A DNA stretch of 64,000 bases from Epiperipatus broadwayi (GCA_028023455.1 JAQFVV010012405.1:5849334-5913333); one strand, 5' to 3'. Shown: positions 36,335-47,790, numbered from the stretch's first letter. The notes: generated from the sequence alone by a model not told the origin. Numbers and translations: made by a program.

Positions 36335-36730
36335 TTATATTGAGTGGTGCTGGAAATCCCGTAATGTAATTGTTACTGGATGAAGTTTGGGTATTTTTCC
36401 GTTGCACAATTCAGATAGTGTATCAAATGATAAAATAGAATATTCTGATCCTGAGTCAATTTCCATTTTACATTCCTTGCCATTAATGTACACATGTGCG
36501 AAGGATTTAGGTGTTGAGGCATCACGGCGTATCTCATGGATATAATCTACGTCATCATCCATCTCCATTACTGCCATGCATTGTTTTGCAGATCCAGGAA
36601 TAGTGTGTTGTTTTGCTCGGCATACACGCTGCACATGACCTATTTTCTGGCAGAAATGGCACTTAGTTTTTTTGAAAGGGCAATCCACTCGATTGTGTTG
36701 ACTGCCACAACCATAGCAAGGTGGAAATTC
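36335..36730 (-). pseudogene. Gypsy nucleocapsid zinc knuckles and protease
   Basis: Two zinc knuckles lie in tandem at plus 36620-36720: CYGCGSQHNRVDC (C-x2-C-x3-H-x4-C) and CHFCQKIGHVQRVC (C-x2-C-x4-H-x4-C). They bind the RNA genome. About 55 residues on is the aspartic protease motif EIDSGSEYSIL (catalytic D at plus 36455-36457). The frame stops at 36335 and the RT frame opens at 36274 after a shift, so pol is interrupted in this copy. Two knuckles followed by a DSG protease is the usual Mag-lineage arrangement. Confidence 0.88.
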
Positions 36731-37391
36731 TGATTGAGATGCACCAGTGTTTCTTTTATGTGCAAGGGTTGCTTGTAAAGGTAGTGGGAACTAGAAACAT
36801 TTTTGCGAGGTAAGGTTGATCTGTTTCACTGAATAAGATCAATGGTCAACATGGGAGTGTTTGTGGCATGGATTTCATGCACCTGCACCTATACAGATTC
36901 AGCAGCTAGGCTACGCTGTATAGCTATCTCTAATGTTAAAGTTCCTTCTGTCAATAGTTTGCGCTGTATCATTTCATCACGAAGCCCGCAGCCAAATTGA
37001 TTTCGAAGACGCTCTGTTAGTGAAAGACCAAAATCGCAGCTCTCTGCCAAACGTCGGAGGTCGGCTAAAAATGCACTCACATTTTCTCCTTCTCATTGCC
37101 AACGACGGTGAAATTGAAAACCTTGGTAAATAACGGAAGGTTGTGGATTAAAATACTGTTTTAAAATATTTATTATTTTTTGATATGACTTGTCATGAGG
37201 CAACGCAGGTGATATAAGAGAATGAAGAATGCTTAATGTTCGTAGTTCGAGACAGCGAGGAGTGTTGCACATTTCTTTTCGTCAGGAATAATATTATTTG
37301 CTTCACAAAAGAAATTCACCTGTGAAGCATATGTATCCCACATTTGCGGTGAATCAACATCGAAAGGTGCTAAAGAACCAATAGTTGCCAT
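36731..37391 (-). pseudogene. Gypsy gag (capsid part)
   Basis: Gag forms the particle that packages the element RNA. The likely start is the ATG at 37391-37389 (MATIGSLAPFDVDSPQMWDT), because upstream codons up to 37442 are a Phe/Asn-rich run with no Gag character. The capsid reading then shifts frame near 37240, resumes in a stretch ending QPSVIYQGFQFHRRW, meets a stop near 37095, and continues in 36889-37080 with FLADLRRLAESCDFG and FGCGLRDEMIQRKLL, hallmarks of Mag-type Gag. It ends in a stop before the zinc knuckles. Confidence 0.85.
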
Positions 37392-37509
37392 TATAAATCC
37401 AATAGAAAACAAGTTTGAGTTAAAAAAAAAAAAGTTCGGCATTCTACGTATGATTAATAATAATATTATAAGAACACTGTTGAATTAATTGTATATATTC
37501 AGTATCTCG

Positions 37510-37530
37510 CATATGTCATCCTCGTTGCCA
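37510..37530 (-). promoter_or_regulatory. Primer-binding site, probably serine tRNA
   Basis: On the minus strand TGGCAACGAGGATG lies eight bases inside the 5' LTR. It matches the complement of the 3' end of animal tRNA-Ser(GCU) at all but one position (A for G after TGGC). The eight-base gap from the LTR is slightly long. Serine-tRNA priming is, to my knowledge, common in Mag-type elements. Confidence 0.65.
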
Positions 37531-37537
37531 AAACTGG

Positions 37538-37721
37538 TGTAGTGTTTTAGGGTCTAGAATAACAAAACCAGCCAAAACTTGTTAGGATTCTAAGAAACGA
37601 CAGCCCTATTTATTAGTATTTGTTTACTAGTTACAGTCAAAACATTAATACCGCAGACAAAGATAATCTAGTTCCGCAGTCATTCCTTGAATGACGTCAT
37701 CGCGGATTGTAAGACATCACA
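37538..37721 (-). repeat. 5' LTR of the Ty3/gypsy element
   Basis: This is the partner of 33330-33515. It shares the TG...CA ends and abuts the right-hand AAAAG duplication (37722-37726). Confidence 0.95.
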
Positions 37722-37726
37722 AAAAG

Positions 37727-38300
37727 TTTTAAAGTAATATTTAGTGAATTTTATTTAGAGAAAAAAGAATAAAAATCCTGAATTAGATCTTTATCACGTT
37801 ATTATATAGATGAAAATATAGTGGATTGAAATTAATCATAGATGTTCGAAAAGAAAGGTTTGTTATATATGTGGTTTACCAATTCTTACTTATGAATCTT
37901 AGATATGGATAGTTAACATAAGAATAATAAACTCCTGACCATTCAGCTAAGTATGAATAACTATATATTGGGAGGAATAAGAAGGAATTAAAAACAAAAT
38001 ACATGAATGAGTCAATAGATATCTCCAACATCATTTGAAGAATTATCAAACTTAATGGGGCAATACTAGCCATATTATTAGAAGATATGATAATAGCTGG
38101 AGTGTTCATATTTTAAATTGGATTCCAGGAGATTGTAAAACATCCAGAAACAGATTGTATGTGAAATGAATAGATGAAGTAAAGGTTTTATTGTGAGTTG
38201 TCGAGAAGAGAGACCAGGAATCAGAGTAACTGAACTAAATTTGGAAAGACCTAGATTCTACAGTGGATTGATAATAATATAAAAGGATGATGTTGATTTG
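37727..38300 (+). pseudogene. RTE LINE relic, part 2
   Basis: This resumes the LINE interrupted at 33324: KVLKVIF-like, EINHR, YICGLPILTYES (for LPVLTYGSE), ARR-like, then LNWIPGDCKTSRNRLYVK and a final YSGLI. It ends with a GATGATGTTGAT tail like the other RTE copies. Many stops and frameshifts make it clearly older than the gypsy element that split it. Confidence 0.82.
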
Positions 38301-39002
38301 TATACAGGGTAAGCATATTAAAAATGAATAACATGGATTATTAGATAATTATGTTTTATGCTCTTATTGGAAAAAGTATATGGACTTGCAAATCAAATAA
38401 TCAAAAGATTCACTGCTTTTTTAGAGGTCATGATATTTAAGAAGTGATAAGGTGAATTTTGATATATAAATCTTTAACTTTTGAATTTCTCACTCTATCA
38501 TTTGTACTAATTTGTAAAAGCAGTAAGTCAGTTAGCAATTTGAAATTTTAAAGTTCTTGGTATTTTAGTGAGTATAATGCTGAAATGTTCTTTATTGTTC
38601 TTTTACAGTGTATGTTTATTCAAAGAGAAATAACAATAAGGTATGACAATAAGGTATGAATGAGCTTGATTCTACAACAAAAATTAATAATATTAATTTC
38701 AAAAGAGAATTTTATTAATAAAAATACTTAATATATTACAATAGAAATGAAAAATAAAAACTATATAAAGAACTTCACCTATTTACAATTTGTTAGAATT
38801 AGGAGAAGAAAAAAGTACTATATATTGCTAAACATACAAAATTATAATCGACTTTACCAGCCATTAAAAAAAGATCTGAGAAATTATAGTTAGAATAACT
38901 CATTATAGGTTCAAGCACTGATGAATAAGTGATTATGTAGTTATAAATGTATATGTAGGAGTAATTTGTTGGTCTCTCTCTTTAATTGTGTCTAGTTTAT
39001 TT
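38301..39002 (+). other. Intronic stretch, no gene seen
   Basis: AT-rich. The last 300 bases may be the 3' untranslated part of the minus-strand element that ends at 39003. Confidence 0.4.
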
Positions 39003-40180
39003 TTAAATGTGTTGATGTGTGTCTTGTATTACTGTTGAAAGGAAATAAGCATCTTGTGCAGCATAAAATATAAATGTAATGATTCTAATTTCTGCAAAGC
39101 AAGCTTTTGGAAATGAGTTGATGATCAATTCAATAGTGCTATTATTTTTTCGAAGTCTTTTTGTGATGTATGACCGAGCATCTTGTAGGCAACTGCACTT
39201 AAAAAATAAGTGTTTTTGATCTTCTTTCCTGAAATATAAATGACATATCATTTCTGTGTTGCTAAGATTTCTCTTATACCTTGAAAAGTATAATGTAGGC
39301 AAAGACTACATATATATTTTTAACAAGAAATCGAAATATTTTGGCTCAAGAGTCTCATTCTTAAATCTTCTTATCAGTTGCCTATTATTAATGCTAAACA
39401 ACAAAGAATTAGCCACTCCATTTATGTGAGAATTTAAAAGAGCATGAATTTTCCAATACTGCCATTTTTTTTGTGGAAATGTTATCTTAATATTTGTCAT
39501 TATATTATTTGGTGCTAGAATTGTTTGAAGGTGTTTTGTATCTGGAGAAGGCTTGTCTGTTGGTGTTACCTTACATATTGTTTCCAGATTGTGGAAATAA
39601 TTTTATCATGGTTGCATAAGGTATAAGGTTAATAGATTTTTGGATTCTACAAATATAAATTGACTGTAGTCCTAATCTATTTTGAGCACTATGAAACTGT
39701 AATTTTTTGAATGAAATTGCAACTGTTTCCCCACAAGAACTTTCTGAACAGTGAAATATACCTTTAAGATGAATGATTTTGTAAAGATTACAACAGGTAA
39801 GTAATACGTTATTTTTGTGATGATAAGCATGTTGATAAGCGCTACCTTAGAATAGAGTGAGATATAGCTTTGAAAGTGATGATACTATGTGTTCTGTTGA
39901 CTGCAACAACTTATCTTGTATTTGCTTTCACATAGCCATATTGTTCATATAAAAAGAAAAACTTAAATGTGTAGTTCGTAAATCAAGAAGTGTGTCTGTG
40001 TATAATTTACCTGTGTATATGTACTATGCACATGATTTGTCAAAACTGAATTCATGTTTATGAAAGTCAGTACATTTCTTCATGATTTTTGCTAATATCA
40101 GAATTTTTTTTTAGTTGTAAGGAAAACAATAATATCATCCATGTTGTAAGGAAAACAAGTAATATTGGCCATGTATTCTA
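39003..40180 (-). pseudogene. Decayed reverse-transcriptase element, not RTE
   Basis: On the minus strand one frame runs from about 39610 to 39003 with a single stop (near 39307): TFPQKKWQYWKIHALLNSHI, then RRFKNETLEPKYFDFLL, then HLYFRKEDQKHLFFKCSCLQ. The last piece resembles the Cys/His 'HLFFxC' region near the C-terminus of many non-LTR retrotransposons. Upstream, in other frames, ETVAISFKKLQFHSAQNRLG can be read, and near 40130-40165 a YNMDDIIVFL segment that could be a decayed YxDD box. Together these suggest the C-terminal half of a LINE, of a lineage I cannot name. A different protein family is not excluded. Confidence 0.5.
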
Positions 40181-40684
40181 TGCAGATTATATTACGACCC
40201 CATATTAAAACTAATTTGAAATAGAAACACGTGCTGTAAGTACTATATTAGAAGATGAGAACAAGTTTGAAGCCACTAATAATATTCAAAAGAAATTAGA
40301 TGAAATGAGATATATTTTTTAAAAAAAACTTAAAAGAGAAATATAAAGAAAAATTTCTAATGAAAGATATAATATAAAACTCATCTAATGAAAAAAGGTA
40401 TTGCTGGAGTTGGGAAATGCTTGTAAGGCCAAAAAATTTAATTAGCTGAAAATAGATAATTGATATTGGTAAACAGTTGTCAAACTTCCTCCATTCACAA
40501 CTTTGACACCATCCATTTCAGATAAATACAATAATGGTTATTACTAATCATTTTTGAAGCTAGAAATTATCTCTAGCACAGATATAAAACTTTAAACCTC
40601 AGTTAAAGATTAATATATCTGATTTTTTAATATTTATTTTACACATACGGAGTTATCAACCTTTCTCTTTCCGTGTGTAATATT
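40181..40684 (+). other. Intron with a third palindrome-arm copy
   Basis: From about 40470 to 40624 the sequence (TCAAACTTCCTCCATTCACAAC, ATCTCTAGCACAGATATAAA and so on) is a direct copy of the inner half of the left arm of the palindrome that follows. The rest shows nothing recognisable. Confidence 0.6.
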
Positions 40685-41388
40685 TTATAGATATAATAAA
40701 CACCTTCATACTTCTCCGTTCTTTTTAAATTCACATAAATAAAGATATAATAAAAGACAAATGATCCCCAAGATGCATTTCGTGCTGAACCAGTACTCAT
40801 CAGTTGGCCCAGGTCACTATCATATATATCTTTATTATCTGAAAAGTATTTATCTAGAGTAAATTGTCACATTTTCATTTACCATTGTCAAACTTCCTCC
40901 ATTCACAACTTTGACGCCATCCATTTCAAATAAATACAATTATGATTATTACTAATCATTTTCGAAACTAGAGATTATCTCTAGCACAGATATAAACTTT
41001 AAACCTCAATTAAAGATTAATACCTCAGTTAAAGATTAATTAATCTGATTAAAAAAATCAGATATATTAATCTTTAACAGGTTTAAAGTTTATATCTGTG
41101 CTAGAGATAATCTCTAGTTTCGAATAATCATTATTGCATTTATCTGAAATGGATGGCGTCAAAGTTGTGAGTGGAGAGAGTTTGACAATGGTAAATGAAA
41201 ATGTAACAATTTACTCTAGGTAAATACTTTTCAGATAATAAAAATATATATGAGTGATAGTGACCTGGGCCAACTGATGAGTGCTGGTTCAACACCAAAT
41301 GCATCTTGGGGGTCATTTGTCTTTTATTATATCTTTATGTGAGTTTAAAAAGAATGGGGAAGTGTGGATGTGTTTATTATTTCTAAAT
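40685..41388. repeat. Large inverted repeat (foldback), arms of about 340 bp
   Basis: The left arm (about 40685-41043) and right arm (about 41055-41388) are reverse complements with scattered mismatches. For example, AAGATGCATTTCGTGCTGAACC on the left pairs with the block ending CAAATGCATCTTGGGGGTC on the right, and the CTAGAGATTATCTCTAGCAC block pairs across the centre. The centre is AATCTGATT, A-run, AATCAGAT. A short duplication (CCTCAGTTAAAGATTAAT) makes the left arm slightly longer. No coding sequence. It could be a foldback-type transposon or an inverted duplication of one repeat unit. Confidence 0.85.
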
Positions 41389-44300
41389 TAGTTTCGGAAT
41401 TCATATAACTGGGGGAAATAATAGTTGTAGATGCTTAAAGTTTTAAATCATAGTGTGAATTACATAATAAAATTACAAGATAAGTGTGATTTTTAATCTA
41501 GCAATCTCTTTCTGCTTTTACTAAGATTATTAAAATTTAACTTGGTGTAAGAAATCTTTTGACTAATTGCTTTATTTTGTTGCCTTAGACTTCTTTGTGC
41601 TTCTTTTAAAAACAGCCTGTGAAAAAAAATAGATGACCCTAGAAACCCTCACAAATATAAATATATATGACTGTGTAGCAAATTCATGACAAATCAATTT
41701 TTAGTATTTACCAAGCTATTAATTTAGAATAATATGGTAGGAAGCTACTTACTTTACTACTGATATAGAAAAGGTTGAGAGTAATAACTTTTAAAGTGAT
41801 ATGAATGGTTGTTTTTATATTTGTTTTTGAAAAAGGATTTTGTGATTTATTTATTTTTTACCTGAAAATAAATTTTTTGTTATGCTTGCCTAAGAAAATA
41901 TCAAACTTTTAAATTTATTAGTGCTTTAAAATCCCCCCCCCCCTTTTTTTTTTTGTTACCTAGATTTAATTTTACTATCCCTTCAATATTTTTAATATTA
42001 AGTTGCTATAAAATTTAGCCGTTAATTGTTGGAATTTATTCAAATTGGGATGAGTCAATTTATTTTTGCCAAACATTATTAACAGTAAATAAATTAAATG
42101 AGAGGGAAAGGCTTAAGTGTGGTTTAGCAAACCAAGTTGGAAAAAAAAAAAGTGAATTTATAGTATTTAATAAATGCATTTCTAATTGTTTTGAAAGCTT
42201 TAAAAACCTTCATTGTAAGCCATTTTGCCCTAAAGATTTTTATTATTATTATTTTTTTAAAATAACGTCTTCTAACGTTGCTGAAGTATTATCAATTAAA
42301 CTATCCATAATCGCTCTTTGCTAAGCAATTTTTTTTTTTTTTTTTACTACACATTATATTAATTAAATAAAAATACTTTGGCAAAGATTATTTTTCATCC
42401 ATTTGTCAAATCGAATGTATATATTAATGAAAAAATCAAAAGTGACTCATGCAAATAAATAACGAGAAAATAGAAAAAGAAATGAAATGAGTTCAAACCT
42501 GAATGAGCATCTTTGGTTAACATTCTTATAAAGAGCAAAGAATTTAAATGGATTTGAGCATGTCACATAACAAAAAGTAAGTATTATTGAAGGATTAGGA
42601 ATACATAGATATGTACATTCTTGATAAAAATCTAATTTGAGATGAAAGAAGTAAATCTAATCGTTTGCTGGATTATTATTGCCCAGAAAAAGATAGCTTG
42701 TGACAGAAACTTTTGTGGAAAATTATCAAAGAGGTCTTTATCCTTCAGTGAACTATTTTTTTTTATATAATAATGCGTATGCAGACTTGTGCAAAATAAT
42801 GCAAACACTTGTGATGCCTTTACTAATATAAGGTAGGGCCATCATTTGATTAAAAATAAAAACAAAATAATCGAATAATTTTTGAGTGCCTAAAGTGACA
42901 AAGCTATGTGCAATCAATGGATTCTACAATCTAAAAATTTGACATGCTACCACTTCATCAAATTATACAGGATAAAAATCTCATGATTTATTGCTCAAGA
43001 GTTCAAATGAAGTTTAAGTACTGAAAGTGGTAGAGCTGTACATCAATCCATAGACCTTGAGCTCCAGATTATACCATTCTACCAAACCATGCAGAACATT
43101 TGCATTAAGAATTGTTTGCATTCTATTGAGATGAAATTATTTAACATGTAAAAATTAACTAGAAGATTATTAGACTATTTTTAAAAAGAGAAAAGCCACA
43201 AATTTTTTGAGAAATGTTTGTGGTGGATATCAATCATTATTCAGAAATCATCCATAGAGTTTATTAATGTTAAGTGATTGGTGAGGCCATGGGAGTTACA
43301 ACTAGTATTTGATTCCTTGAGCTCTATGAATTGAGCATTTTTATTTTAGAAGGTGGCAATATTGTCTGTCAATTGTTTGCACTGCAGAATGAATCTGGTA
43401 TCTAAAATATTCATATATTTGTGCATTAGCATAGACTAATAATGGTAACAAAAGATTATCTTAATGTGATTGCAAAATTGTAACACTTGTGTTTCCATGT
43501 TTCAAATCTGATAGAGCATTCTTACTTTAACATTCAATAGATGTAAATTCTTCTAGTCATAGAGAAAAGTATAAACAGTGATTTATCCAACCATAAGACT
43601 TGCTATCAAAGAAATCCATTATCATTTTTATGACATCATTTTTTCATTATAATATTCACATCAATTTTTAGTTGTAAATAGAGTATTCAGATGAGTGTTA
43701 GGTTTCACTATTTTTTAAAACTATGGCATCCTGCTGTCACAAAAAGTCTGTGCAAATGGCCATGAGATCTCATTTTATGTTCCCAGGTCAGACAAACAAT
43801 GATGCTTTTAATTCAGGATTATTTAAAGAAAGTAGCCATTCAAAACAGAATGTGATTCAAGGTAAGAAATTTTAGCCTAACACAATGATACTAAGAAACA
43901 ACATTTTATAAATGGACAGAAATTGCATATTTAAATATATTTATATATATATGGCTACCACTTGTAATAAATATAAATTGTTAATAGTTTACTTATTGGA
44001 AGATCATTTCTCATAAAAAATATAAATGCATGTTTGTTTCATTTCCACTAAAGAAAATTATAGGTGTCCATTTTTCAAAACAAATTTTTATATATTTTAG
44101 GTGATGGAAGATAATTTCTCACAAAAGACATAAATGCATGTTTGTATCATTTCTAGTACTTAAAGTTATAGTTTTGTCATTTTTCCAAATAAATCTTTAA
44201 TTCGATTAAGTTTGTCAGAAACTCCTGTGTAGATGGACTAATATATATGTGAAATCGCACTATCGACTAATACACAAGTATCAAATCTATATATTGAGAT

Positions 44301-46089
44301 ATTTTATTGTTATGATTTAACTACTGCAATTAAATTTATTATATATAGAGCTTTTATTTTGTCCAATTTATTATATAGGTTTGAGACATAGACCTTTTTT
44401 ATTGGCATAACATAAAAGCATTAGAAAATTTTTATTTAAGGATGATCTATGAAGCAAGTTCATCAAACCAATCAGCAAGAATGGCCTCTGATTTGCAGAT
44501 AATATGTCAATTTTTTCACGTATGAATTCAGGATGTGTCATAAAATTTTTGTGCTATTATTCAATATTTGTATAAAATAAGTCAATATGGATAAATAATA
44601 TTTAGTATTTTTTACATTGTTTTGTGAGATTTCTATATGTGTGTTTTAAATGAGATTTTTAATATTAAAAATTAAATTTGTTAATGAAAGCAGCAGAGCT
44701 TTTTTTCAAATATGAATCTGTCATTTGTGACTTAGTTTTGTTTTGTTTTTTAATTAAATTTCATGGATGAAAATAATTTGTGTAAATAAAAACCTGCAAG
44801 ACTTACAAAGTATATTTCTCCAATGTAATAAACTGTTAATGGACTCATTCCGGGTTAAGCATCTCAAGATTAGATAAATGATAAATATGTATTTATAAAG
44901 TGAATGTGATACAAAACTTCTTTTTTTTTTTGGTTTGACTCACGAATTTGAATTTTTGTTGCAATTTTTTTTTTTTTCCTGAATTCTAAAGTTTGTTTTT
45001 TGATTATATTATTATTTTATTGTATTCTAGATTTTTTCTATTTTTACAAAATCAGAGGTTCATTGTGTACTGCATTTAGTTGCACAACATGCCATTTTCG
45101 ATACATGCTCCTTAATTTGGCCATCTCTGTTTTAGAGTTTGTTATTATAATACCACATCTATATTGATTAGATACACGGAACAAATGAGTAAAAAAAATA
45201 TTTTATGGTGAGCATGATGAGTGAAGTTTTTATGGCAGCAGATTCCATTTAAATTATAAAAATTATCTCAAAAACATTTTCAAGAAATGCAATGTTCATT
45301 ACTTACATTAGGAAAATATGACTCGGGATAGAATGTTATGGAGAACTACAACATCTTAAAGTCTTTCAGAAAGAGAAGTTTGCTGCAGAAATTAAAAGAC
45401 AGCATTTCAAAATATCATGATCACAGAATAGTAATGGGTGATCAATTTATATAAATGGATTGGTTTGTATAATTGTTGTAAAATCCATTTCTAGTGTATT
45501 ACTTATATATTTTATCTTTTTTCATTTGAATTTGGTCTGTCCTCATTCACTAGTAAATGATTAATATTACTATTGTTGAATATTGAAAAAGATCTTTTAT
45601 CATAAAATAAATACTCTCATATGTGTTGACAACATAGGATTTTGACACAATATTATATATGTTTTTTTTTAAAAAATTGTCTTATTTAAAAAAACTCATA
45701 AATTGTAATAATAAAATAAAAATTACTCTCACTGAAGATACTCAATAATTATTAAAAAATGCATAAATAGTAATCATAAAATAAAAATTACTCTCAAGTG
45801 AGCAAGTGAAAAACTTAATAATTATTAAAAATGCATAAATAATATTAAAAAAAATGAAAATACACTTTTAAAATAAAAATAAAAAATTCTTTTAAAGAGA
45901 AATAAAAAAATTAATCTGATTACAAATTTCAATTGTGTAGATTTTAGTTTTGTAATTTATTCTCTTTTGAAATATGGTTTGACTTGTGAGATTAATTATT
46001 TTATCAAACCATTAAAAAGATTTTATGAATAAAACAAATTCACAAAAAATTACATGCATGTTATTTTTTTGACTAATATAAAAATTTTT
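41389..46089 (+). other. Intronic stretch, repeats only
   Basis: No gene is recognised. It contains a C11T11 homopolymer junction (about 41933-41954) and T/A-runs. Two loosely similar blocks at about 42880-42970 and 43015-43100 have tRNA-like short motifs and may be eroded SINEs. There is a ~108-bp tandem duplication (43996-44210, with AAATGCATGTTTGT in each unit) and a 65-72-bp tandem repeat (45690-45850, with ATAAAAATTACTCTCA twice). Confidence 0.5.
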
Positions 46090-46612
46090 GTTCACATGGC
46101 TTGAGATGATGTTGTTGTAGAGGATTCCAGTATATGTTTAATTTTGGTTTTTTGAAAGTGATTGAAATTTAAACCAGAACAATTCTATTTCTTTTCTCAT
46201 TTCAGTCTCCATATTGAAAATTCTAGCATTAATATCTCCCATGATCAAAAACATTCTATATATCCAAATAAAAATCTTATGTTTCATCAGAATAATAACT
46301 TGTTGGGGCATAAACCTGAATTATCTCTTCTTGGTATCTTTTAATAAGTTGATCTGGTCTTCTTTGTCCATAATATTGTTTTTTTATTTATAATGAATTC
46401 CTATACCATTTGTAATTCTAGTATTTATACCTTTTTAATAAAGTAGCATGTTCACTTTCCAAATCAAGTGTCTCTTCCTCTATTCTTATAACTTAACAAA
46501 ATCTAACAGCGCCCCATTTAATAATTTTTCCAATTTATGCAATCATTTTTTGTCGTTGGAAATGATGTACAATTGTTAGTAGCTAAATACAAAAAATCAT
46601 GTTATTCCAGAT
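46090..46612 (-). pseudogene. RTE endonuclease relic, part 2
   Basis: On the minus strand the decayed APE domain is readable. VYAPTS lies at plus 46298-46315, preceded by a DQLIKR-like segment and followed by a YYSDET-like stretch and a HGRY/GDxN-like remnant. The 5' part reads toward the hAT insertion at 46613. The plus-strand open frame at 46162-46344 is its antisense shadow. Confidence 0.65.
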
Positions 46613-47671
46613 CAGGGATGGGGAACCTTTTTTCTGCCAAGGGCCATTTAAGATATTTATAATATCAGTCACTGACCATACAAAATTATCGACTTAAAAA
46701 TTAGCCTGCTAAATTTGATCAAAAATCTAATTAATTTTTCCTAATCATTAGGGCTGGGAAATCTTTTTAATTTGAGATCAATCTCAGCTTTCTTTTTTTA
46801 AATGAGGGCCATAATTATTTTTTTTTGTGAATTAAAAATAAATTAACATAATTATTATTAATGATTGTTCCACATTTAGGAACAATTTTTTAAATTCACC
46901 TTGTTTTTCATGATGTATTTATATTCTTGAATTTCTTTTTATGTTCTGGATATATTAATTCTTCAGCAGCTTGGTTGCAGTCTTTTATAAGCTCTCCTTC
47001 AGAAAGCAGTTTCAAATTTTTTGCTTTTTTTTTTTTTTTTTTGAAATAATATAACTTGCTTTCACAGAATTTTTTCTCTTGTTTGTACTTTTTATGAAAC
47101 GTGTCAGCTATTTGATGAAGTACCTTTGCAAGTTTTCTATTTTAATATTTCTTTCTTCTCCAACAATTTTGTTGTAATCAGAATGTTTTAATAAATAATG
47201 ATTCTTAACTCAAATACTTTCCAAACATCAGACACCTCTATTTATTATTTCTGTCTATAACAACATGTGTTGGTCCATTTTTTTGGAAATGCTCAATTTT
47301 CTGCGTCAATTTTTTTTTATCTTGCTCAATGTAGCCATCCTAATTTAAAAAGTTAAAAACAAAATAATAATAGTAATAAATTGAAGTAAGAGTTGAGTTT
47401 GATTTTTGCTAGTATACACCCTTCCATGAAAAGCACTAAAAACAAATAAAATGTCCTCAGTGTCATAGTAAATTAAATACATAGTCAGATACACAATATA
47501 CATAATTTGTTGGAATACTACACCTCTGATAGAATGAAGTAGACCTATTGTAAAGATTGGAGAATGAAAAAAATGTATGTGAGAAAATAGATATTTTTTT
47601 TTACTTAACTCTTAATTCAATGTTTTTGGTCATATTGAAGGCTTTTAAGGGCCAGAGGTTCCTCATCCCTG
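46613..47671. mobile_element. hAT transposon with broken transposase
   Basis: The ends are CAGGGATGGGGAACCT on the left and, inward from the right, CAGGGATGAGGAACCT, with 15 of 16 positions identical. The flanking 8-bp duplication is TTCCAGAT (46605-46612) against TTCTAGAT (47672-47679), 7 of 8. The subterminal GCCAAGGGCCATTTAAG is typical of widespread Charlie/hAT-like families. Part of the left TIR-like sequence recurs inside at about 46749-46812 (GGGCTGGGAAATC to GAGGGCCAT), suggesting a nested or duplicated end. At 1,059 bp it is a deletion derivative of a full-length element. Confidence 0.9.
46909..47340 (-). pseudogene. N-terminal fragment of a BED-type hAT transposase
   Basis: On the minus strand a frame open for most of about 130 codons reads KNHYLLKHSDYNKIVGEERN, VKASYIISKKKKKAKNL and LLSEGELIKDCNQAAEEL. 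This is the N-terminal region known from hAT transposases and their domesticated relatives (ZBED/GTF2IRD2-type): the His pair of a BED zinc finger, then the conserved V-K-A-S-Y-I-I-S motif. Two stops and a frameshift near 47230-47300 disrupt the zinc-finger start. The frame ends at a stop at 46909-46911, and the catalytic and dimerisation domains are missing, so no protein of this kind is made. Confidence 0.8.
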
Positions 47672-47679
47672 TTCTAGAT

Positions 47680-47790
47680 CCACAATCTGGGTTTCTTAGT
47701 ATCCTCTATCTTTGATTGCTAACCACTACTTTCCTTGGTTAATGACTTCACAACCTCCACTAATCATAGTTTAGTCTGTTTGATCATTCA
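47680..47790 (-). pseudogene. RTE relic, part 1 (5' end of the split copy)
   Basis: Sequence after the hAT element (ATCCTCTATCTTTGATTGCT, then CTTTCCTTGGTTAATGACTT) is closely similar to the 5' end of the longer RTE copy near 56955-57010 (GTCTTCTACCTTTGGTCACC, then CTACCTTGGTTGAGAACTTT). This shows that the hAT element landed inside the 5' part of an RTE copy on the minus strand. Confidence 0.65.

Larger units (their letters stand above)
33330..37721 (-). mobile_element. Ty3/gypsy LTR retrotransposon, Mag-like
   Basis: This is a 4.4-kb element with two LTRs of 184-186 bp, a PBS, gag, pol in the order protease-RT-RNase H-integrase, a polypurine tract and a 5-bp target duplication. The LTRs differ only by a two-base indel and about two substitutions, so insertion was recent on the scale of this intron. 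No envelope gene is present. Frameshifts and stops in gag and pol, plus an in-frame deletion in the RT, show that this copy cannot move by itself. It is antisense to ETFA. Confidence 0.95.

Noticed and set aside
33330-37721. Endogenous retrovirus with envelope
   Set aside because: The integrase end reaches the polypurine tract and 3' LTR with no room for and no sign of an env frame.
42780-43770. Tc1/mariner element (GTGCAAAATAATGCAAACAC near 42791)
   Set aside because: Only one end-like word was seen; no matching inverted end, TA duplication or transposase motif was found.
46162-46344. 60-codon plus-strand frame
   Set aside because: It lies antisense to the RTE endonuclease relic.
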